Positions 1 through 7,742 of a DNA stretch of 7,770 nt are shown here, piece after piece. Below the pieces are notes generated by a model. It did not search any database and had not been told where the DNA came from. It was given only the letters and a program-made list of their open reading frames with translations. Numbering within the stretch: the stretch's first letter is position 1; each line of letters opens with the position of its first letter. A program made the position numbers and the translations under genes. Location of the stretch: NCBI GenBank assembly GCA_027488415.1, contig JAIYBS010000387.1, forward strand, positions 1 through 7,770, written 5' to 3'. The DNA comes from Planctomycetaceae bacterium (lineage in GTDB: Bacteria; Planctomycetota; Phycisphaerae; Phycisphaerales; SM1A02).

Positions 1-1
1 C

Positions 2-511
2 GTCGTCCAGGCGAGCGTCGGCGACGAGCTCCTCGTCCGCGAGGATGACGGCACGTGGCTCGGCAGCGCGCGCATCGCGGCACCGACGTCGAGCGGCGCG
101 GTGTCGCTCCGAGCCGGCGCGGACGCAGGCTGGGAAGCAGCGATCCCGCGCGTGCAGCGCCTCATGCGAAAGGCGTACTCGCAGTTCATGCCCGGTGCGG
201 CGAACGTCATCTGCGTCGCGAGCGACACCGGCGCCGCCAGCGAATCGGTCGAGACGGCGCTCCTCGGCTCGGTCATCGAGCGGTGGGACCGCTATCCGCC
301 GAGGGGCCACCGGGTCGCCCACGGGCGTGCGCACGACGGCTTCTGGTCCGGCGGGCAGTGCGAGATGAGCTCGGTCGTGGCGTGGTTCCCGGTGGACGAG
401 AGCGCGCCCGCACGCGTGTGGGAGCGTGCGGCACCCGCGGCACCGGACGCGAGGGACGCGGCCGCGGCCGCCGCGCTGCGCGAGGTGCTTGGAGCGGCCG
501 ACGAGCCCTGA
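2..511 (+). CDS. 3' end of an unrecognised protein (5'-truncated by the window edge)
   Basis: The frame is open from base 2 to the TGA at 509-511, giving 169 codons of C-terminal sequence. The first possible internal start is a GTG at 101, but the frame runs upstream to the window edge without a stop, so the true start is probably outside the window. I do not recognise the family. The visible part has an Arg/Lys-bearing helix, then a hydrophobic strand-like segment (NVICVASD), then a Trp/Arg/His-rich stretch (ERWDRYPPRG, AHGRAHDGFW), a second strand-like segment (SSVVAWFPV), and an Ala-rich acidic tail. No signal peptide, membrane segment or catalytic motif can be named. Strong G/C at third codon positions matches the neighbouring genes and supports real coding. 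It converges on hflX with a 62-base gap. That gap (512-573) holds a short GC-rich inverted repeat without a T-tract and two copies of GACGGCAC, and nothing I would call a terminator. Confidence 0.6.
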   Translation, partial: VVQASVGDELLVREDDGTWLGSARIAAPTSSGAVSLRAGADAGWEAAIPRVQRLMRKAYSQFMPGAANVICVASDTGAASESVETALLGSVIERWDRYPPRGHRVAHGRAHDGFWSGGQCEMSSVVAWFPVDESAPARVWERAAPAAPDARDAAAAAALREVLGAADEP

Positions 512-573
512 CGACGGGCGCGGGCAAGACGGCACGATGAATCCGACGGCACTCCCGCGCGGGCGCGCACGTC

Positions 574-1998
574 TCACTCGCCGACGGCGAACGAGTCGTG
601 CGGACGGGCGCGCGCGGGCCCGGACCGCGAGGCCGGCGGCCAGAGCGCCTGCAGCCCTTCGTGCGCCGGCAGCCCGTCGACCAGCATGCGGCCGCCGCCG
701 GAGAGCAGCTGCTCGAGCTGGCGCCGACCGATGTCGACCGTCAGCTCGACGCGCCCGTCCTCGGTCCACTTCCGGTCGCGGACCGCGACGCGCTTCTCGA
801 TGAAGTCCACGGTCCGCCCGTCCGAGAGCGCGACCGACAGCACGCATGTCCGCGTGTCGCCCCGCATCAGGGCGAGCACCCGGGCGCCGAGCTCCTCGAG
901 CCCCTGCCCCGTCAGCGCCGAGATCGGCATCGCGTCCGGGACGCGCGCCATCCACTCCTCGAGGCGGCGGTCCGGGCCGTCCTCGGGAAGCCACGTCTCG
1001 GCGAGGCGGTCGACCTTGTTGAGGAGCAGGATCCGCGGCTGACCGGTCGCGCCGATCTCGTCGAGCACGCTCGCCACGGTCTCGAACTGCATCGGCGCGC
1101 TTCGGTCCGCGACGTCGAGGACGATCAGCACGACGTGGCTCGCGATCGCGTCCTCGAGGGTCGCGCGGAAGCTCGCCACCAGGTGGTGCGGCAGGCGCTG
1201 CACGAAGCCGACGGTGTCGGACAGCATCGCCGAGTTCCCGCCGCCGAGGTTCCACTGCTCGACGCGCGTGCCGAGGGTCGCGAAGAGCTTGTCGGCGGCA
1301 TACGCGCCGCCGCGGGTGAGGCGGTTGAAGAGGCTGCTCTTGCCGGCGTTCGTGTAGCCGACGAGCGCCGCGGTGAAGTGCTCCTCGCGCCGCTGCAGCA
1401 CCTCGCGCGACCGGCGCGCCTCGATCTCGGAGAGCTCGCGGCGCAGCTTGTCGAGCTTGGCCTTGACGATGCGGCGGTCGATCTCGAGCTGCTGCTCTCC
1501 GGGGCCGCGGGTGCCGACGCCGACGGGCGCGCCGCCCGTGACCTGTCCGAGGTGACTCCACATCGCGCGCAGGCGCGGCGCCGTGTACTCGAGCTGGGCG
1601 ATCTCCACCTGCAGCTGGGCCTGCTTGGTGGTGGCGCGGTTGGCGAAGATGTCGAGGATCAGCTCGCTGCGGTCGATCACCTTGACCGAGAGCTCCTTCT
1701 CGAGCTCCTGGATCTGGCTCGGCGCGAGCTCGTTGTCGAAGATCACGACCTTCGCGCCGAGCTCCCGGCACATCGCGGCGAGCTCCTCGACCTTGCCCTT
1801 GCCGATGTAGGTCTTCCCGCGCGGCGCGACCCGCCGCTGCTCGAGCGTCCCCGCCACGCGGACGCCCGCGGTCTCCGCGAGCGCGGCGAGCTCGGCCATC
1901 GACGCGTCGGCCTCGTCGTCGGCGTCGCGCAGGCGCACGCCGACGAGGACGGCGGGCTCGGCCCGGATGTCGATCTCGCCGTGGCGTCCTGTCTCCAT
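574..1998 (-). CDS. hflX: GTPase HflX (ribosome-associated, ribosome-splitting GTPase)
   Basis: HflX is a cytoplasmic translational GTPase-like protein that binds the 50S E-site region and, in studied bacteria, splits stalled or heat-damaged 70S ribosomes. The 474-residue product has the family layout. The N-terminal HflX domain (about 15-200) includes the glycine-rich GTRGPGE at 162-168 and a following basic coiled-coil helix (about 172-206). The G domain (about 208-380) shows G1 GYTNAGKS 214-221, switch I around LFATL 238-242, G3 DTVGF 261-265, G4 NKVD 327-330 and G5 SAL 360-362. A C-terminal domain (about 383-460) follows. E. coli HflX is 426 residues, so this one is slightly long at both ends. 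Switch I reads TLGTR where most homologues have TLD followed by P or T, so the usual Asp is Gly243. The ATG at 1998 has no Shine-Dalgarno sequence; a TACAAT box lies 6 nt upstream, so a leaderless message is likely. It is divergent from the S41 protease gene. The assignment is secure; the exact start is slightly less so. Confidence 0.96.
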   Translation of the reverse strand: METGRHGEIDIRAEPAVLVGVRLRDADDEADASMAELAALAETAGVRVAGTLEQRRVAPRGKTYIGKGKVEELAAMCRELGAKVVIFDNELAPSQIQELEKELSVKVIDRSELILDIFANRATTKQAQLQVEIAQLEYTAPRLRAMWSHLGQVTGGAPVGVGTRGPGEQQLEIDRRIVKAKLDKLRRELSEIEARRSREVLQRREEHFTAALVGYTNAGKSSLFNRLTRGGAYAADKLFATLGTRVEQWNLGGGNSAMLSDTVGFVQRLPHHLVASFRATLEDAIASHVVLIVLDVADRSAPMQFETVASVLDEIGATGQPRILLLNKVDRLAETWLPEDGPDRRLEEWMARVPDAMPISALTGQGLEELGARVLALMRGDTRTCVLSVALSDGRTVDFIEKRVAVRDRKWTEDGRVELTVDIGRRQLEQLLSGGGRMLVDGLPAHEGLQALWPPASRSGPARARPHDSFAVGE

Positions 1999-2004
1999 TC
2001 GCGG

Positions 2005-2034
2005 ATTGTAGGTGTCGCGGCCGCGGGCATATCA
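2005..2034 (-). promoter_or_regulatory. Candidate leaderless promoter of hflX
   Basis: Reading the minus strand, TACAAT (2010-2005) is followed by CCGCGA and then the hflX ATG. A sigma70-type -10 with a 6-nt discriminator would place the transcription start on the A of the ATG. The best -35 position (TGATAT, 2034-2029, 18-nt spacer) is a poor match to TTGACA. No purine-rich Shine-Dalgarno lies between the box and the start codon. The box itself is clear in otherwise GC-rich DNA; its role is inferred. Confidence 0.5.
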
Positions 2035-2035
2035 T
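2006..2035 (+). promoter_or_regulatory. Candidate leaderless promoter of the S41 protease-tsaD unit
   Basis: A TTGTAG hexamer (2006-2011) and a TATCAT hexamer (2030-2035) are separated by 18 bp. The TATCAT is followed by 7 nt (CGCGGCG) and then the TTG start codon. Transcription would begin at or one base before the start codon. The box overlaps the region used in the opposite direction by hflX, so the two promoters would be interlocked back to back. This is sequence-level inference only. Confidence 0.5.
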
Positions 2036-2042
2036 CGCGGCG

Positions 2043-3746
2043 TTGCGCCAGCACCGGACGATCCTCGCATCCGCAGCCTCCGCGATCGCCCTCGCGGTCT
2101 GCGCGCACGCGGCCGCGACGGCGTTCGCGCAGGACCCCGTTAAGCCCGGCGCGGGCGCTCCCGAGGGCGCGCCGCGGCCGACCGCGGTGGACCCGTATCG
2201 CTGGTTCGACCCGATCATCGACCTGCGCGCGCTGATCGCCAACGGCTACGTCGACGAGGTCGACGCCGTCGCGATGCAGCGGGCCGCGATGGACGCCATG
2301 GCGCGCTCGCTCGGCGACCAGTACTCCGAGTACCTGCCGCCGCAGGTGGAGCGCTCCTACCGCGACCGGATCGAGGGGAGCTACGTCGGCATCGGCGTCG
2401 AGCTCGCGATCGCCGACGGCCGACCGGTCGTCGTCACGGCGCTCGACGACTCCCCCGCGATGGAGGCCGGGCTGCTTCCCGGCGACGTGATCCTCGCCGT
2501 CGACGGCAAGGACGTGCAGGGGATCGGCGGCGCGGGCCTCGAGGCGCTGCTCCCCGGCCGGCCCGGCACGACGGTCCGGCTCGACGTCCGACAGGCCGAC
2601 GGCATCGAGCGGTCGGTCGGCGTGACGCGCGCGGTGATCGAGACGCGGAGCGTCAAGGGCATCCTCCGAGATGCCGACGGATGGCGGCACGCGCTCGACC
2701 CGGACCGGCGCATCGCCTACCTGCGCATCGCCTCGTTCAGCGACCGCACGCTCGCCGAGCTCGACGCGGCGCTCGCGCGCATCCGCGCCGACGGCGTCTC
2801 GGGCATCATCCTCGACCTGCGCGGCAACGGCGGAGGCTCCCTCGACGCCGGCGTCGGCACCGTCGACCGGTTCCTGTCCTCGGGCGCGATCGTCAGTACG
2901 CGCGGTCGTGACTCGGCGGGGCGGACCTGGGACGCGACGGATTCCCCGGACGACGTCGCGGTGCCGCTCGTCGTCCTCGTCAACGAGGGCGCCGCGAGCG
3001 CGAGCGAGGTCGTCGCGGGCGCGCTGCGCGACCAGCGGCGCGCGAAGCTCGTCGGCGTCCGCTCGTTCGGCAAGGGGAGCGTGCAGGAGGTTCGGTCGCT
3101 CCCCGAGGGCGCCGGCGCGATGAAGATGACCGTGGCCCGCTACTACCTGCCGAGCGGCACGAGCGTCGCGCGTCTCCAGGGCGCGACCCGCTGGGGCGTC
3201 GAGCCCGACACCGGGTTCCGCGTGCCGATGACCGGAGACCAGATGCGCGCCGCTGCCACGCTCCGTCAGGCGCGCGAGGCTGCGCCGGGGACGCCGGCCG
3301 CGGCACGCGCGCCGTCGGTCTCCTGGAGCTCGCCGGAGTCGATCCGCACTGCAGCGGCCGATCCGCAGCTCGCCGCGGCGCTCGAGGCGATGCAGGGATA
3401 CCTCGACGCCTGGGAGTGGCCGCAGGTCGGCGACGTCTCGGGCGACGTCGGCGCCGGCAACGACGAGCTCCGCGCGAGCCTCGAGCAGCGCAGGTACCTG
3501 CTCGAGCTCCTCCGCACGAACGACCGACGCATCTCGGAGCTCCGCGACACCGGGGCAGGCGTGGACGACCCGCTGCTCGCCGGCGACGCGGCACTGATCG
3601 ACGGCGAGGTGGTCGTGCGCGACCGCGAGGGCCGCGTGGTCGGGCGCTGGATCGTGAAGGATCCCGCCAAGCTGCGCGACGGCATCGGGTCGGGCGCGGC
3701 GCCCGCTCCCGAGTTCACGCCGGCGCGCGAGCCGGAGGGCAAGTGA
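2043..3746 (+). CDS. Exported S41-family carboxyl-terminal processing protease with PDZ domain
   Basis: This is a CtpA/Tsp-like serine protease that cleaves proteins near their C termini outside the cytoplasm. Residues 1-29 form a signal peptide: a basic start (MRQHR), a hydrophobic core and AFA before QD. A helical segment (about 50-105, including DQYSEYLP) precedes a PDZ domain at about 111-195 (SYVGIGVE, AMEAGLLPGDVIL). The S41 domain (about 205-395) has LRGNGGG at 259-265. Its catalytic set fits the family spacing: nucleophile Ser319 (in NEGAASASE), Lys344 and Gln348 (in FGKGSVQ), 25 residues from Ser to Lys as in Tsp. The C-terminal 170 residues (400-567) form an extension: a Pro/Ala linker, a charged helix (474-500) and a short strand-rich segment. 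I cannot assign this extension. The start is TTG. No ATG or GTG lies between it and residue 78, and starting there would lose the signal peptide, so TTG is well supported. Its TGA overlaps the tsaD ATG by one base. Family assignment is firm; the substrate is unknown. Confidence 0.93.
   Translation: MRQHRTILASAASAIALAVCAHAAATAFAQDPVKPGAGAPEGAPRPTAVDPYRWFDPIIDLRALIANGYVDEVDAVAMQRAAMDAMARSLGDQYSEYLPPQVERSYRDRIEGSYVGIGVELAIADGRPVVVTALDDSPAMEAGLLPGDVILAVDGKDVQGIGGAGLEALLPGRPGTTVRLDVRQADGIERSVGVTRAVIETRSVKGILRDADGWRHALDPDRRIAYLRIASFSDRTLAELDAALARIRADGVSGIILDLRGNGGGSLDAGVGTVDRFLSSGAIVSTRGRDSAGRTWDATDSPDDVAVPLVVLVNEGAASASEVVAGALRDQRRAKLVGVRSFGKGSVQEVRSLPEGAGAMKMTVARYYLPSGTSVARLQGATRWGVEPDTGFRVPMTGDQMRAAATLRQAREAAPGTPAAARAPSVSWSSPESIRTAAADPQLAAALEAMQGYLDAWEWPQVGDVSGDVGAGNDELRASLEQRRYLLELLRTNDRRISELRDTGAGVDDPLLAGDAALIDGEVVVRDREGRVVGRWIVKDPAKLRDGIGSGAAPAPEFTPAREPEGK
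3734..3739 (+). promoter_or_regulatory. Ribosome binding site of tsaD
   Basis: GGAGGG lies 6 nt before the tsaD ATG, inside the last codons of the upstream protease gene. Together with the one-base stop/start overlap (TGATG) it supports translational coupling and fixes the tsaD start. Confidence 0.75.
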
Positions 3747-4951
3747 TGCCGCCCGCCGCCGAGCCGCGCGACGGCACGATCATCCTGGGAATCGAGACGA
3801 GCTGCGACGAGACCGCCGCGAGCGTGGTCGAGTGGCGCGACGGCGCACCCCGCGTGCGGTCGAACGTCGTGAGCACGCAGCACGAGGTGCACGAGCGCTA
3901 TGCCGGAGTCGTGCCGGAGCTTGCGAGCCGCGCGCACCTCGAACGAATCGTGCCGGTCGTTCGCGAGGCGCTCAGGCTTGCAGGTTGCAGGCCGGAGGAC
4001 GTGCATGCCGTTGCCGTCGGAAACCGCCCTGGGCTCATCGGTTCGCTGCTCGTCGGCAACGCGGCGGCGAAGGCCTACGCGTGGAGCCTCGGCATCCCGG
4101 TGATCGGCGTCGACCACGTGGCCGCGCACCTCGCGGCAGGGCTGATCGATGCCCCGCCGGTCCGGTGGCCGGCGTTCGGCCTCGTGGTGTCCGGCGGCCA
4201 CACGCACCTCTTCCGCATGGAGTCGCCGCGAGACATGGCGATCCTCGGCAGGACGATCGACGACGCGATCGGCGAGGCGTTCGACAAGGCAGCCACGATC
4301 CTCGACCTCGGGTATCCGGGCGGTCCGTTGCTCGACCGCCGGAGCTCGTCGGGCGACGCGAACGCCGTTCGATTCCCGATGCCCCGCCTCACCGCCCGGA
4401 GCGTCCGGGGACCCCGGCACGGGGCGACCGCCACGCCGGCCGCGCATCCCGGCCCCGGCCCGAGCGCCGGATCCGACGCCGCCGCGGACACCGCCGCGGA
4501 CGCACGGACGCTCGACTTCAGCTTCAGCGGCATGAAGACCGCCCTGCTCTACGCGGTCCGCGGCGTGCCCGCGGTGCCCGGGCGGGCGCCGCCGCCGGCC
4601 CCGGTGCCGCTCTCCGAGCAGCGAATCTCCGACCTCTGCGCCAGCTTCCAGCACGCGGCCGTCGCGCAGGTCCTCGACGTGCTCGAGCGCGCGCACGATC
4701 GACTCACCGGTGCGGACGACTCACCAGCCACGCTCCTCGTCGGTGGGGGCGTCAGCGCGAACCGGCATCTCCGCCGGGAACTGGCGCGATTCGGCGAGGC
4801 GCGCGGCCTCGAGGTCCGGCTTCCGGAGCTTGCGTACTGCCTCGACAACGCGGCGATGATCGCCGCCCTCGCGCACTGGCGGCATGCCGCCGGTGAGCGC
4901 GACCCGCTCACCCTGGCGCCGCAGCCCCAATCGACGCTCGGGCGCGGCTGA
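3746..4951 (+). CDS. tsaD: tRNA N6-adenosine threonylcarbamoyltransferase TsaD
   Basis: TsaD transfers the threonylcarbamoyl group from TC-AMP to A37 of ANN-decoding tRNAs, acting in the cytoplasm with TsaB and TsaE; it is usually essential. The 401-residue protein shows the full ASKHA/Kae1 signature set: GIETSCDET 15-23, the metal-binding HVAAH (His124, His128), VSGGHTHL 148-155, GRTIDDAIGEAFDK 168-181, YPGGP 190-194, DFSFSGMKTA 257-266, GGGVSANRHLR 333-343, and the C-terminal metal ligand Asp367 in CLDNAAMIA (usually CTDN). It is longer than typical homologues of about 340 residues. About 40 extra Ala/Pro/Gly-rich residues sit at 214-255, between the FPMPRL strand and DFSFSG. A shorter Pro-rich stretch lies at 273-288. 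Both fall at loops and keep the frame, so the enzyme is probably active. The gene follows the S41 protease with a one-base overlap and probably shares its promoter. No other t6A gene is in the window. Confidence 0.96.
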   Translation: MPPAAEPRDGTIILGIETSCDETAASVVEWRDGAPRVRSNVVSTQHEVHERYAGVVPELASRAHLERIVPVVREALRLAGCRPEDVHAVAVGNRPGLIGSLLVGNAAAKAYAWSLGIPVIGVDHVAAHLAAGLIDAPPVRWPAFGLVVSGGHTHLFRMESPRDMAILGRTIDDAIGEAFDKAATILDLGYPGGPLLDRRSSSGDANAVRFPMPRLTARSVRGPRHGATATPAAHPGPGPSAGSDAAADTAADARTLDFSFSGMKTALLYAVRGVPAVPGRAPPPAPVPLSEQRISDLCASFQHAAVAQVLDVLERAHDRLTGADDSPATLLVGGGVSANRHLRRELARFGEARGLEVRLPELAYCLDNAAMIAALAHWRHAAGERDPLTLAPQPQSTLGRG

Positions 4952-5009
4952 CCCGGATCCGCGAACCCAGACGCGCGAGTCCGGCGCAGCGGACACGCAG
5001 AAAGCAAGA

Positions 5010-5045
5010 CGCTCCGGGCGCCCCCGTCGTGGGGCGCCCGGAGCG
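5010..5045. terminator. Bidirectional intrinsic terminator between tsaD and recA
   Basis: A perfect 15-bp stem (5010-5024 with 5031-5045) encloses a 6-nt loop, CGTCGT. The arm is CGCTCCGGGCGCCCC. On the plus strand it is followed by CTGTTTCG, and on the minus strand by a T-rich TCTTGCTTTCTG. It sits in the 159-base gap between convergent tsaD and recA, so it can end transcripts from both sides. The T-tract is better for the recA direction. The rest of the gap shows nothing else I can name. Confidence 0.85.
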
Positions 5046-5110
5046 CTGTTTCGATGCGGTGGTGCGATGCGCGCGCCGCTCCGACACGGCGACGCATGAT
5101 CGCGCCGCGA

Positions 5111-6394
<1,284 letters not shown>

Positions 6395-6403
6395 CGTTCG
6401 TCG

Positions 6404-6409
6404 CTCCTT
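6404..6409 (-). promoter_or_regulatory. Ribosome binding site of recA
   Basis: On the minus strand, AAGGAG (within GAAGGAG) lies 9 nt before the ATG at 6394. It is the best Shine-Dalgarno in the window and decides the recA start in favour of this ATG over the upstream in-frame GTG at 6460. Confidence 0.75.
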
Positions 6410-6482
6410 CGGTTTGGGCCCCCCGGCTTGCGGGGCGGCCGTGCTGCTGTCCTTGCGCACGTTCCTGAGTCAGACGCTTCAA

Positions 6483-6507
6483 GCGGCAGTTGCTCAGGCG
6501 GCAGTTG
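6483..6507. repeat. Direct repeat GCGGCAGTTG, two copies
   Basis: GCGGCAGTTG occurs exactly at 6483-6492 and 6498-6507, a 15-bp period, in the recA upstream region. The first copy lies inside the loop of the CCTGAG/CTCAGG inverted repeat; the second overlaps its right arm at one base. Role unknown. Confidence 0.6.
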
Positions 6508-6534
6508 GTTCCGATCGTTGTTCGGTGTTTGGTA

Positions 6535-6547
6535 GGTTCTCCGAACC
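6535..6547. promoter_or_regulatory. Palindrome GGTTC-N3-GAACC, candidate operator upstream of recA
   Basis: A perfect inverted repeat, GGTTC-TCC-GAACC, lies 9 bp downstream (in the recA direction) of the TTGACA box, where a -10 region or spacer would be. GTTC/GAAC half-sites are the core of the Gram-positive (GAAC-N4-GTTC) and alphaproteobacterial (GTTC-N7-GTTC) SOS boxes. The 3-bp spacing here matches neither, so LexA binding is a hypothesis based on sequence and position only. Confidence 0.4.
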
Positions 6548-6556
6548 CATCGGCGC

Positions 6557-6562
6557 TGTCAA
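6557..6562 (-). promoter_or_regulatory. TTGACA box, candidate -35 of the recA promoter
   Basis: On the minus strand an exact TTGACA reads from 6562 to 6557. At the usual 17-18 bp spacing the sequence is GAACCT or AACCTA, a weak -10. A TACCAA lies too far away, at 22 bp. The box is the only consensus -35 in the recA upstream region, but the promoter call is tentative without a good -10. Confidence 0.35.
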
Positions 6563-6568
6563 GGCCTG

Positions 6569-6588
6569 TTCGGTATTTTTTCGGTATT
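6569..6588. repeat. Tandem 9-mer TTCGGTATT with 11-bp period
   Basis: TTCGGTATT occurs exactly at 6569-6577 and 6580-6588, separated by TT. The 11-bp period puts both copies on the same DNA face. It lies just upstream of the TTGACA box in the recA direction and is one of the few AT-rich patches in the window. It could be an activator or repressor site or an UP-like element. No protein is implied by the sequence itself. Confidence 0.45.
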
Positions 6589-6706
6589 CCTGCCGCGCAG
6601 GCCCGAGCCAGCCCCGAACCGGACTGGCGACGGGGGAACAGTAAGGCCTCCCGGTGAAGCACCTGCGACATCGTGCGGAATTTCGTGCCGACGCGACGCG
6701 AAGAAA

Positions 6707-6731
6707 ATGCGCCGGGCGACCCCCGGCGCAT
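6707..6731 (-). terminator. Intrinsic terminator of the UDP-glucuronate decarboxylase gene
   Basis: A perfect 10-bp stem, ATGCGCCGGG (6707-6716) with CCCGGCGCAT (6722-6731), has a 5-nt loop. On the minus strand it is followed by TTTTCTTCG (the last stem base plus the tail gives ATTTTCTTC). It begins 9 nt after the stop codon of the decarboxylase. It separates that gene from recA. Between it and the TTCGGTATT repeats (6589-6706) I see only two further GAAC half-sites (6616, 6636) and nothing coding. Confidence 0.88.
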
Positions 6732-6740
6732 GCTCCGGCG

Positions 6741-7730
<990 letters not shown>

Positions 7731-7736
7731 TCCGCG

Positions 7737-7742
7737 AGTGTA
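7737..7742 (-). promoter_or_regulatory. Candidate -10 box of a leaderless decarboxylase transcript
   Basis: On the minus strand, TACACT (7742-7737) is followed by CGCGGA and the ATG at 7730, so a transcript would begin at the start codon. No convincing -35 is visible at 16-18 bp upstream (GGCGGT region), and no Shine-Dalgarno is present. It matches the arrangement at hflX almost base for base in spacing. The inference rests mainly on that parallel. Confidence 0.45.

Larger units (their letters stand above)
6395..6556 (-). other. recA 5' leader with possible RNA structure
   Basis: If transcription starts downstream of the TTGACA box at 6562-6557, recA has a leader of more than 100 nt. It contains a 6-bp inverted repeat, CCTGAG (6464-6469) with CTCAGG (6493-6498), enclosing the palindrome CGCTTCAAGCG. 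It also contains a small CCCCG/CGGGG hairpin (6421-6425 with 6431-6435) about 11 nt upstream of the Shine-Dalgarno. None of these has a T-tract, so I do not call a terminator or attenuator. No known riboswitch is recognised. Function is speculative. Confidence 0.3.

Noticed and set aside
518..560. Inverted repeat GCGCGGG (518-524) with CCCGCGC (554-560) as a terminator between the first gene and hflX
   Set aside because: It has a 7-bp stem with a 29-nt loop and no T-tract on either strand; such GC-only repeats are expected by chance here.
598..2235. Long plus-strand open frame of 545 codons antisense to hflX
   Set aside because: It is a shadow of hflX, caused by scarce stop codons in GC-rich DNA. 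Its translation is Arg/Glu/Asp/Leu/Ala-rich with no recognisable motif, while the minus frame has every HflX motif.
3266..4696. Minus-strand open frame of 476 codons across the protease-tsaD junction
   Set aside because: It is antisense to two well-supported genes, with no family motif and the biased composition typical of shadow frames.
6395..6460. Extended recA start at the in-frame GTG at 6460
   Set aside because: AGGA lies only 2 nt before the GTG, which is too close, while the ATG at 6394 has AAGGAG at 9 nt. The 22 extra residues carry no conserved RecA sequence.
6531..6562. A complete consensus sigma70 promoter for recA starting from TTGACA
   Set aside because: The -35 is exact, but no acceptable -10 is found at 16-18 bp, so only the TTGACA box is reported, with low confidence.
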